A stretch of 7,744 bases of DNA, taken from contig DLXZ01000170.1 of the NCBI GenBank assembly GCA_003448675.1, positions 1-7,744 on the forward strand, written 5' to 3'. Below are positions 1-5,606 of this stretch, in pieces (within the stretch, counting starts at the first letter, position 1; every line of letters begins with the position of its first letter). A program made the translations under genes and the position numbers. The notes under the pieces were generated by a model, which did not search any database, was not told the origin of the DNA, and was given only the letters and a program-made list of their open reading frames with translations. The stretch is from Porticoccaceae bacterium (GTDB taxonomy: Bacteria > Pseudomonadota > Gammaproteobacteria > Pseudomonadales > Porticoccaceae).

Positions 1-1
1 C

Positions 2-1957
2 GGCGCCGGCAGCGGCAAGACCAGCGTCATCACCCGCAAGATTGCCCACCTTGTGGAAGCCTGCGACATCCCGGCCCGTCATATCGCAGCGGTCACCTTT
101 ACCAACAAGGCCGCCCGGGAAATGAAGCAACGGGTCAGCGCCCTGGTGAAAGGCAAAAAAGCCAAAGGCCTGACCATTTCCACCTTCCACAATCTGGGCC
201 TGAATATCATCCGCCGGGAAATCAAGGCGCTGGGTTATAAAAGCGGCTTTTCCATTTTTGACAGCGAGGACGCCCGCAATCTGCTGCGGGAACTGATGGT
301 GCGGGGCACCGATATCGACCTGGACCACCTGGACCGGGTGCAGAATCAGATCTCCACCTGGAAGAACTCCCTGGTCGATCCCAGCCAGGCTCTCTCGCAC
401 GCCGAGAGCAAGGGCGAGCAAACCATTGCCACCCTCTACCAGCATTACCAACAGGCGCTGAAAACCTATAACGCGGTGGATTTTGACGAACTGATTCTGG
501 CGCCGGTGCAACTGTTTCGCGAGCAGCCAGAGATTCGCGATCGCTGGCAGGGGCGCATCCGCTACCTGCTGGTGGACGAATACCAGGACACCAACTTCGC
601 TCAGTACGAGTTGGTCAAATTACTGGTGGGCCATCGACAGAATATGACCGTGGTCGGCGATGACGACCAGTCAATCTACGCCTGGCGCGGCGCAAGGCCT
701 GAAAACCTGGCCCAGCTAAGTGAGGATTTCCCCCACCTGGAAGTTATCAAGCTGGAGCAGAACTATCGCTCCACCGCCCGCATCCTGCGCGCCGCCAACA
801 CGCTGATTGCCAACAACCCCCACGTTTTTGACAAGGCCCTGTGGTGCGAACTGGGCCTGGGCGAGGCCATCCGCGTTATCCGCTGCGGCAACGAAGAGGC
901 CGAGGTCGAGCGCGTGGTTAACGACATCATCGAAAACCGCCTGCGCAGAAACTGCCACTTCCGCGACTTCGCCGTGCTCTATCGGGGCAACCACCAGGCC
1001 CGGTTGCTGGAAATGAAACTTCAGGCTCAGGGCATTCCCTACCAGCTCAGCGGCGGCACCTCCTTTTACGCCCGCACCGAAATCAAGGACATCATGGCCT
1101 ACTTGCGCCTGTTGATGAATCCCGACGATGACAATGCGTTTTTGCGCATCATCAACACCCCCCGGCGCCAGATCGGTCACAGCACACTGGAAAAACTTGC
1201 CGCCTACGCCGCCCGACGTGAGATTCCCCTGTTCAGCGCCATCGACGAGCTCGGCCTTGCCACCGAACTGGCGCCAAACAATCTGGAACGACTAAAAAAC
1301 TTTAAACACTGGCTGGAAAATATCGCCAGAAATTGCCAGAGCGGCGACCCCGTCGCCACCATACGTGAGATGATCGACGACATCGACTACGAAGCCTGGT
1401 TGCACCAGAACGCCGCCAGCGCGGCGGTGGCTGAAAACCGCTATAACCATGTTTGCCTGCTGGTGGATCAACTCCGGCAATTATTAAAACCCGAGCAAAA
1501 CGAAGAAACAGCCGACGACGAGTTTACCGTCGAGGATGCCGTCGCACGTCTGGTGCTACGGGATTTACTGGAACGCCAGGAAGAGGAATCCGCCGACGAC
1601 AAAGTCCAGTTGATGACCCTGCACGCCGCCAAGGGCCTGGAATTCCCCCACGTCTATCTGATCGGCATGGAAGAAAACCTCCTGCCCCACCGCAATAGCA
1701 TCGAGGAAGACAATATCGAGGAAGAGCGGCGGCTGGCCTACGTGGGCATCACCCGCGCCCGCCAGACCCTAACCATGACTCTGGCTGCCAGGCGCAAACA
1801 ATTCGGAGAAATTTTTGAAACCTCCCCCAGTCGTTTTCTCGAAGAACTCCCAGGGGATGACCTCGAGCGGGAAGGCTTTGGCGAAGCCCTGAGCGAAGAA
1901 GCAAAAAAACAAAAAGGCCAACAGTCCCTGTCAGCGCTAAAAAGCCTGTTTGATTAG
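2..1957 (+). CDS. rep: ATP-dependent DNA helicase Rep (5' end missing)
   Basis: UvrD/Rep-family superfamily 1 helicase, a 3'-to-5' DNA translocase that helps replication forks pass bound proteins. The frame is open from base 2 and 651 residues are present. Counting the first visible residue as 1, Walker A GAGSGKT is at 1-7, motif Ia TFTNKAA at 32-38, Walker B DEYQD at 192-196, motif III GDDDQSIYAWRGA near 219-231, motif IV-like QNYRST near 253-258, motif V TLHAAKGLEF near 539-548 and motif VI EERRLAYVGITRAR near 574-587. E. coli Rep has about 20 residues before Walker A, so the full protein would be about 672 residues, the usual length. All helicase motifs look intact. The short tail (KGQQSLSALKSLFD) resembles the Rep end more than the long UvrD tail, and TFTNKAAREMK with the Rep-like N-terminal region also favours Rep over UvrD or PcrA. 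An internal GTG at 53 is not the start because Walker A lies before it. Confidence 0.96.
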   Translation, partial: GAGSGKTSVITRKIAHLVEACDIPARHIAAVTFTNKAAREMKQRVSALVKGKKAKGLTISTFHNLGLNIIRREIKALGYKSGFSIFDSEDARNLLRELMVRGTDIDLDHLDRVQNQISTWKNSLVDPSQALSHAESKGEQTIATLYQHYQQALKTYNAVDFDELILAPVQLFREQPEIRDRWQGRIRYLLVDEYQDTNFAQYELVKLLVGHRQNMTVVGDDDQSIYAWRGARPENLAQLSEDFPHLEVIKLEQNYRSTARILRAANTLIANNPHVFDKALWCELGLGEAIRVIRCGNEEAEVERVVNDIIENRLRRNCHFRDFAVLYRGNHQARLLEMKLQAQGIPYQLSGGTSFYARTEIKDIMAYLRLLMNPDDDNAFLRIINTPRRQIGHSTLEKLAAYAARREIPLFSAIDELGLATELAPNNLERLKNFKHWLENIARNCQSGDPVATIREMIDDIDYEAWLHQNAASAAVAENRYNHVCLLVDQLRQLLKPEQNEETADDEFTVEDAVARLVLRDLLERQEEESADDKVQLMTLHAAKGLEFPHVYLIGMEENLLPHRNSIEEDNIEEERRLAYVGITRARQTLTMTLAARRKQFGEIFETSPSRFLEELPGDDLEREGFGEALSEEAKKQKGQQSLSALKSLFD

Positions 1958-2004
1958 ACCACGAATCGGCATCCATTAAATTCACACGCGCATCTACCAG
2001 GTAC

Positions 2005-2025
2005 TGCAGGGCAGCGAAACCTGCA
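2005..2025. other. Small hairpin after rep
   Basis: TGCAGG and CCTGCA form a perfect 6-bp stem around a 9-base loop, 47 bases past the rep stop. No T-run follows, so it is not a convincing intrinsic terminator. It could be a weak pause site or chance. Confidence 0.2.
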
Positions 2026-2063
2026 ACGCCAGCACCGAACAAATCCAATTTCAAAACCTTAAT

Positions 2064-2077
2064 TTGATCTACGTCAT
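2064..2077 (+). promoter_or_regulatory. FNR/ANR-like box before the cytochrome c gene
   Basis: The sequence TTGATCTACGTCAT matches the FNR/ANR consensus TTGATnnnnATCAA at 8 of 10 fixed positions, with a complete left half-site. Its centre is 2070.5. A weak -10-like CATAGA lies at 2098-2103, which would start transcription near 2110 and place the box at about -40. That is the usual activating (class II) position for FNR-type regulators. The cytochrome start codon is about 45 bases farther on. Activation at low oxygen is inferred. The -10 is poor (3 of 6), as is common for activator-dependent promoters. Confidence 0.55.
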
Positions 2078-2154
2078 ACTCGCTAGTTTGCCGGGGGCAT
2101 AGAGTTGTACATGCTGTAGTAGTTGAGACATCAACCAACAACGAGGTCAATATA

Positions 2155-2631
2155 ATGGTCTATTCAGCATACCCAAATACGCCCAATCCTCCCCCGGAAA
2201 TCATCCCGCGTAAGAGAGCTGTGAAAACAGGTCTTATTCGCGGCGTAGCAGTGGGACTCACTCTCACCACTCTGGCCGTTTCTGGCATCGCGCTGGCTGA
2301 AGACGCCGGCAAGAAAGACTACATGACCTACTGCGCTTCTTGTCACGGCGACACTGGCGAAGGCAACGGTCCCGTGGCCGGATCATTGCAAAACCGCCCG
2401 CCCGATCTGACCTTCCTTCATCAGCAGGAAACAGACGGCGCCTTCCCGCGCAAACTGGTAAAAGGCATCATTGAAGGCAACCCGGACTACGACAAAAACT
2501 TCCGTACCCACGGCCCCTCCGACATGCCCGTTTGGGGGAAAATCCTCTATGAGGATAGCGGTGAGCGCTCAAGCATCGCCGAAGCGCGAATCAATCACCT
2601 GGTTGACTATATCGAGTCCCTGCAAAAGTAA
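2155..2631 (+). CDS. Exported class I-type c-type cytochrome
   Basis: Small periplasmic or membrane-anchored mono-heme cytochrome c, an electron carrier. The heme site is C60-A-S-C63-H64, and M124 in DMPVWG is the probable distal iron ligand. Residues 27-48 are a hydrophobic export segment ending in ALA, with likely signal peptidase cleavage before E49, leaving a mature protein of about 110 residues. The ATG at 2155 has a good ribosome site (GAGGT at 2143-2147), but it gives an unusually long, proline-rich stretch before the hydrophobic core. A GTG at 2221 (residue 23) would give a standard signal peptide (KTGLIRGVAVGLTL), with only a weak AAGAGA upstream. I keep 2155 because of its ribosome site. 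The gene sits alone between rep and ferritin behind an FNR/ANR-like box, suggesting oxygen-responsive expression. The electron partner is unknown. Confidence 0.88.
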   Translation: MVYSAYPNTPNPPPEIIPRKRAVKTGLIRGVAVGLTLTTLAVSGIALAEDAGKKDYMTYCASCHGDTGEGNGPVAGSLQNRPPDLTFLHQQETDGAFPRKLVKGIIEGNPDYDKNFRTHGPSDMPVWGKILYEDSGERSSIAEARINHLVDYIESLQK

Positions 2632-2655
2632 CCGGCTAGTCGTTTCTAAACCCCG

Positions 2656-2676
2656 GAGGCGCCTGGCGGCCGCCTC
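2656..2676 (+). terminator. Possible terminator after the cytochrome c gene
   Basis: GAGGCG (2656-2661) and CGCCTC (2671-2676) form a 6-bp GC-rich stem about 25 bases past the cytochrome stop. The downstream tract (CTCTTTGTTG from about 2687) is only partly T-rich and not adjacent, so termination may be weak or Rho-assisted. Confidence 0.4.
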
Positions 2677-2738
2677 TGGAAAAACCTCTTTGTTGATCCG
2701 GGTGTAAAGCAAATTCGCGCTGGTGAGCTAATATTCCA

Positions 2739-2744
2739 TTGACA
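2739..2744 (+). promoter_or_regulatory. Consensus -35 hexamer before ferritin
   Basis: A perfect TTGACA lies 41 bases before the ferritin start. At 16-18 bases downstream I find only poor -10 candidates (TGAAAC or similar). It may belong to an activator-dependent ferritin promoter or be chance. No convincing Fur box was seen here. Confidence 0.25.
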
Positions 2745-2785
2745 AGCAATCATCCAATACGTGAAACAGGTAGCGAGGTATCGCC

Positions 2786-3289
2786 GTGTTAAGTAAAACC
2801 CTGACTGAAAAACTCAACCAGCAGATCAACCACGAATCCTATTCCGTGGTGCTGTATCTACAAATGGCCGCCTGGTGCGCCAGTAAGGGCTACGACGGCT
2901 GCGCGCTGTTTTATCGCTTACAGGCGGAAGAAGAAAAACAACACATGGAAAAACTCTTCGAATACATGCTGGAAACCGGTGGCCTGCCACAGCTAGGCAA
3001 TATCCCCGCCCCACCCCACGCCTGGGAATCCCTACGTGCCGCCTTTCAGGCGACCTTGGATCACGAAAGCGCGGTCTCGCGTGACATCAGCAAGCTGGTG
3101 GAAATCGCCCTGGAGGAAAAAGACTTCTCCACCTTCAACTTCCTGCAGTGGTACGTGGCCGAACAGCACGAGGAAGAACACAAACTCACCTCCATCCTCG
3201 ACCGCATCGACATGATCACCGCCGAGGGGCATGGTCATTTCACTATAGATCGGGAAATTAGCCGTCTGGCTCACGCCAAGCAGGGGTGA
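2786..3289 (+). CDS. ftnA: Bacterial non-heme ferritin (FtnA-type)
   Basis: Iron-storage protein of 167 residues, expected to form a cytosolic 24-subunit shell that oxidises Fe(II) and stores the mineral. It aligns closely with E. coli FtnA by eye: the EKLNQQIN start, LY-QMAAWC, and TFNFLQWYVAEQHEEE. The diiron and third-site residues are at the same positions as in E. coli: E17, Y24, E49, E50, H53, E94, E126, Q127, E129 and E130. The ferroxidase centre therefore looks complete. There is no heme-binding Met as in bacterioferritin, so this is a heme-free ferritin. The start is GTG, supported by GAGGT at 2775-2779 with 6-base spacing, and by the family start right at this residue. The gene follows cytochrome c in the same direction, with about 150 bases and a possible terminator between them, so it is probably transcribed separately. 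Confidence 0.95.
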   Translation: MLSKTLTEKLNQQINHESYSVVLYLQMAAWCASKGYDGCALFYRLQAEEEKQHMEKLFEYMLETGGLPQLGNIPAPPHAWESLRAAFQATLDHESAVSRDISKLVEIALEEKDFSTFNFLQWYVAEQHEEEHKLTSILDRIDMITAEGHGHFTIDREISRLAHAKQG

Positions 3290-3294
3290 GCCAC

Positions 3295-3310
3295 CCGCCT
3301 TTTGAGGCGG
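3295..3310. terminator. Hairpin just after the ferritin stop
   Basis: CCGCCT and AGGCGG form a perfect 6-bp stem with loop TTTG, beginning 6 bases after the ferritin TGA. There is no downstream T-run. It lies in the gap between two convergent genes, where transcription must end from both sides, so a terminator or mRNA-protecting role is plausible. Confidence 0.4.
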
Positions 3311-3389
3311 CTCGCGGAATAATACCCTGGCGACTCACCGGCGCGATTAGCGTCTATCGTTCAACCAGGAACGCTAGCGTGGGCGAGCC
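3309..3389. repeat. Nested inverted repeats between convergent genes
   Basis: GGCTCGC (3309-3315) pairs with GCGAGCC (3383-3389), and inside it TAGCGT (3348-3353) pairs with ACGCTA (3371-3376). The second inner arm is also part of a perfect 10-bp palindrome, ACGCTAGCGT (3371-3380). ACCGGCGC is directly repeated at 3337-3344 and 3402-3409. The gap therefore has unusual symmetry, either a large stem structure or a protein-binding site. No gene is seen in 3290-3428. Confidence 0.4.
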
Positions 3390-3428
3390 GGGACTGACCA
3401 TACCGGCGCAGCGGCAACCCTGACCGGA

Positions 3429-3668
3429 TTAAGTCTTGCTGTGGCTACCGTCACACAGCGGCGGGGTTCTTGATGCCTTGCAGCCACAAAAGTAAACGGT
3501 TTTGCTTTCCGTAGCCTTGTATTTCACCGGGGCAAACTCACTGCCTTTATGGGAGCCGTCACAGAAGGGTTGCCCCTGGCTCAGGCCACAGGAACACCAA
3601 AAATAGGATTTTCCATCCTCGACTTTGACAGCAAACGGAGTGTTCGAAGCTCTTTTACGATCGATCAT
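3429..3668 (-). CDS. Tandem CDGSH iron-sulfur domain protein
   Basis: Small (79 residues) soluble protein with two CDGSH zinc-finger-like motifs, the family fold that binds [2Fe-2S] clusters through three cysteines and one histidine. Motif 1 uses C25, C27, C36 and H40 (CSCGLSQGQPFCDGSH). Motif 2 uses C61, C63, C72 and H76 (CGCKASRTPPLCDGSH). All eight ligands are present, so two clusters per chain are predicted. No membrane segment is seen, unlike mitoNEET. The ATG at 3668 is well supported by GGAG at 3676-3679 on the minus strand, about 7 bases upstream. It is convergent with ferritin. Electron transfer, cluster transfer and redox sensing are all suggested for the family; the exact role here is unknown. 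A weak promoter may lie at 3687-3714 (TTGCTT, 16 bases, TATTTT), though it would leave only about 12 bases of leader. Confidence 0.93.
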   Translation of the reverse strand: MIDRKRASNTPFAVKVEDGKSYFWCSCGLSQGQPFCDGSHKGSEFAPVKYKATESKTVYFCGCKASRTPPLCDGSHSKT

Positions 3669-4078
3669 AAATATTCTCCATTACTCAAAATAAAACGCGA
3701 CCAAATAAAAGCAATAGACAAGAAGTCACGTAAAGCATAAAAAAGGAAAAAGCGACGGCAGGTTTATTTTCCCTCGCTTACGCTCCTGTTGAAGCCGGCT
3801 ACTGCTGAGAATCTCGTATTGTTCTTGGCTCACCGCACAATTACGCCACCCGCCAAGACAATCCTCACCAAGAATTATAAATCCAAGTGGAGTATTAAAC
3901 CTGAAAATTGACCCGATAGGTGTGTCAATGGTCAACGCTCTCAAGTCGTATGCCGCCGCACCTGACCTTTACACCCCCGTGGAACCGAAAATTGGTGATA
4001 CGCACATAATCTAGCTTTAAACGTTTGGACTCGGGCTGCAGCCCGTCAAGGTCACCGCCCGCAGCGAATGTTTGGACT
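3669..4078. other. AT-richer stretch with no supported gene
   Basis: No convincing gene was found on either strand. A minus-strand open frame at 3726-3944 begins with TTG, lacks a clear ribosome site and resembles no family I know. TGACCTT (3963-3969) and AAGGTCA (4048-4054) form a widely spaced inverted repeat around the 4023-4045 elements. The stretch may be a decayed region. Confidence 0.5.
4023..4078. repeat. 9-bp direct repeat next to a 14-bp palindrome
   Basis: GTTTGGACT occurs at 4023-4031 and again at 4070-4078, starts 47 bases apart. Directly after the first copy is a perfect palindrome, CGGGCTGCAGCCCG (4032-4045), able to form a strong hairpin. It lies just beyond the stop (4079) that closes the extended frame of the minus-strand secreted protein gene, so the hairpin could serve as that gene's transcript end, although no T-run follows it on the minus strand. 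Confidence 0.45.
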
Positions 4079-4273
4079 TTATTCCCACAGCTTACTACGT
4101 GTGTTGCTGCGGATTGTCACCAAGACACTAGTGAGCCTTCCGCTCGCTTGGGCCGCCACAAAGGTATGCCCAGGAAACTCCGACTTGAGTAGCTCTACCG
4201 GAGCCACTTTGCCAGCGAAATTCGCATTTATCTTGGGCTCTACCTTGGAAAGGCTTGCCTCGAAACCTGCAGA
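4079..4273 (-). pseudogene. Likely cut-off C-terminal part of the secreted protein gene
   Basis: Reading on in the same frame after the TAG at 4274-4276, the minus strand stays open for 64 codons, from SAGFEASLSK through NFAGKVAPVELLKSEF and SGRLTSVLVTI to the TAA at 4079-4081. The translation has normal protein composition with alternating hydrophobic residues, and it ends with a strand-like segment typical of a small secreted domain. Chance alone would leave 64 codons open about 5% of the time, so this is suggestive, not proven. The simplest reading is one nonsense change, for example from a Gln or Trp codon. A sequencing error or stop readthrough are alternatives. Confidence 0.5.
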
Positions 4274-4660
4274 CTACTTTTCCCCAAAGACAGCCAAGGC
4301 AAGCTTCGTTGCTTGGATCAATTTCCCCTTGCCATCGGTGAACGTAGAAGCATTGTTCACGTTTAACTTGATCTGGACGTTATCTAGTTTTGAATTACCA
4401 CTGCCAACAACAAAATAAGAAATGTTTGAAGGCAAGCCAAGTGGACCGACCGATCCAAACTGGATTGATGCTCCCATGTTCGAGCAAACCCAACCTCCCG
4501 GTGTTCTATTGCTCTTCCTCCATGTGCCCGATGAAACGCCAACGCTTGCGAGTGCAGAACAAGGCTTATTCAGGTCCAGTGAAGCTACTGATGAGTATGC
4601 GATTGGCGTAGCCAAAGACAGAGCAATTGCGAAAACTGCATTCGAAATTTTCATCTTCAT
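4274..4660 (-). CDS. Small secreted protein of unknown function, possibly truncated
   Basis: The 128-residue product begins with a clear Sec signal peptide (MKMKISNAVFAIALSLATPIAYSSVA), with cleavage likely near residues 23-27. The mature part has two cysteines, C34 and C59, that could form a disulfide in the periplasm, and glycine- and serine-rich stretches (WRKSNRTPGGWVCSN). I do not recognise the family. Two starts are possible: ATG at 4660, with AGAG touching it, or ATG at 4654 (residue 3), with TAGAG at a better distance of about 6 bases; the second is slightly favoured by spacing. The frame ends at a TAG but remains open for 64 more codons, so the intact gene was probably about 190 residues long (4079-4660). 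The surrounding DNA is more AT-rich than the neighbours, consistent with a lineage-specific or acquired gene. Confidence 0.65.
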   Translation of the reverse strand: MKMKISNAVFAIALSLATPIAYSSVASLDLNKPCSALASVGVSSGTWRKSNRTPGGWVCSNMGASIQFGSVGPLGLPSNISYFVVGSGNSKLDNVQIKLNVNNASTFTDGKGKLIQATKLALAVFGEK

Positions 4661-4919
4661 CTCTATCTGACGCCAAATATTTTATTTAAAAGAACCTTTC
4701 TGTTTATCACCTGTTTTGCAATCAACCCAATTCTAAGAGGGTAAAACAGTAAACTTACAAGCTAGTTTCAGCCAGTTAGGTTTAACTCGCGAACCTGGCC
4801 TGAACTGTGACACCATTAAACATTCTACTGATATGAGAGCTTATCCCCACCTATCGGCACACATGCGTCTCGACGCGCACCTAGTGGCAAAGGCACTTGC
4901 AGCGCGGCTGACTCACATT
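4661..4919. other. Noncoding AT-rich stretch
   Basis: No gene is supported. It should hold the promoter of the minus-strand secreted protein gene. A/T runs at 4675-4690 are compatible with a promoter, but I could not fix a -35/-10 pair. A short GCGT/ACGC hairpin at 4865-4876 is too small to call as a terminator. Confidence 0.4.
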
Positions 4920-5273
4920 TTAGAGGTCGTAATGCGCATAGGCCCGGATCACCTTGCCATCCGCGCCGAAATGAAAGGACTCGGCCGATAAACCCAAAAC
5001 CCCCTGGTAAACCAGCACCACGCTATCCGCGCCTCGCAGGGTATGGAGCAGGGTGAATTTCAGATCGGGAAATTTTTCCAGGGCACCCGCCCAATACTCG
5101 CCGACCACACGCTTGCCTTTGAGTCGACCGCTGGGCTCGCCGGTAAGTCGTGTAATGGCTGGCGATGACATTTCGAATTCGTCGTCGTAATGCGAGAGTA
5201 TTTGCTCGAGATCATGAGCATTCCATGCGGCAATCCATGCTTCGGCAAATTTAAGAGCTTGTTCTTTTTCCAT
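4920..5273 (-). CDS. SnoaL/NTF2-like fold protein
   Basis: This 117-residue protein has the pattern of the SnoaL/NTF2-like superfamily: an N-terminal helix with AEAWIAAWNAHDLEQILSHYDDEFEM (residues 10-35), an RLKGKRVVGEYWAGALEKFPDLKF segment (50-73), then beta strands (SVVLVYQGVLGL; ESFHFGADGKVIRAYAHYDL). It has no signal peptide, so it should be cytosolic. Family members are cone-shaped small-molecule-binding proteins or enzymes (isomerases, cyclases) and many have no known substrate; none can be assigned here. The start ATG at 5271-5273 has GGGGT about 6 bases upstream on the minus strand. The gene stands alone between noncoding stretches, and its TAA is at 4920-4922. Confidence 0.85.
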   Translation of the reverse strand: MEKEQALKFAEAWIAAWNAHDLEQILSHYDDEFEMSSPAITRLTGEPSGRLKGKRVVGEYWAGALEKFPDLKFTLLHTLRGADSVVLVYQGVLGLSAESFHFGADGKVIRAYAHYDL

Positions 5274-5543
5274 GTGCTACCCCGACCTCCATTGCTTGGT
5301 CACCGAATTATTGTCTATTAAATTTTCTATCACTGTACCGTACCATCGAGTAAGGCCCACGGGTTCAGTCCCTTGTCCAAGTCAGCGCCCCGCGCTTTTA
5401 CTCAGCCCCTGGCGAGCACTCAATCATATGCCCGCTTAGGTAAAAAGCAACGTATCGACTATCGAAACCCAGCGTGGGCACACCAGCTCGCTTAGGTCTT
5501 TATACCGACCCTATTGGCTGACATGCGCAACCTGCCTCAATCT
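5274..5543. other. Intergenic stretch between divergent genes
   Basis: No gene is supported. It must carry the promoter for the minus-strand SnoaL-like gene, probably within the AT-rich part at 5305-5330. CGCTTAGGT is directly repeated at 5433-5441 and 5489-5497, starts 56 bases apart, and GAGTAA (5349-5354) is inverted as TTACTC (5398-5403). A TTG-started upstream extension of the acyl-CoA dehydrogenase frame begins at 5514 but is not favoured. Confidence 0.45.
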
Positions 5544-5572
5544 TCAGGCCCCCGCCGACCGGGTGCTATGCT
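5544..5572 (+). promoter_or_regulatory. Extended -10 promoter for acyl-CoA dehydrogenase
   Basis: TGCTATGCT at 5564-5572 is an extended -10 element (TG-n-TATGCT). The -35 position 17 bases upstream (TCAGGC at 5544-5549) is weak, as extended -10 promoters tolerate. Transcription would begin near 5579, giving a leader of about 28 bases that contains the AAGAGG ribosome site. This supports the downstream GTG start at 5607. Confidence 0.45.
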
Positions 5573-5606
5573 TTGGCTATGGATCACTACGACAAGAGGC
5601 GAAACC

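Noticed and set aside
1749..2150. Minus-strand open frame over the rep end and the following gap, with a protein-like stretch (DLFGAGVAGFAALQYLVDARVNL).
   Set aside because: Half of it is the antisense of rep, it has no recognised family or good start, and it would overlap rep tail to tail by about 200 bases. The apparent hydrophobic stretch is probably chance.
3726..3944. Minus-strand 72-codon open frame starting with TTG.
   Set aside because: It has a rare start codon, no clear ribosome site, no recognised domain and odd composition at the end; not supported as a gene.
4068..4418. Plus-strand 116-codon frame opposite the secreted protein gene.
   Set aside because: The minus strand has a signal peptide and better protein character; this frame is its shadow and lacks a ribosome site.
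5355..5385. tRNA T-arm-like GGGTTCAGTCCC.
   Set aside because: The conserved A at position 58 is G, and no acceptor, D or anticodon arm can be drawn around it.
5514..5606. Longer N-terminus for the acyl-CoA dehydrogenase starting at a TTG.
   Set aside because: The extra 31 residues do not match the family start, the predicted promoter lies inside them, and GTG 5607 has a well-spaced AAGAGG.
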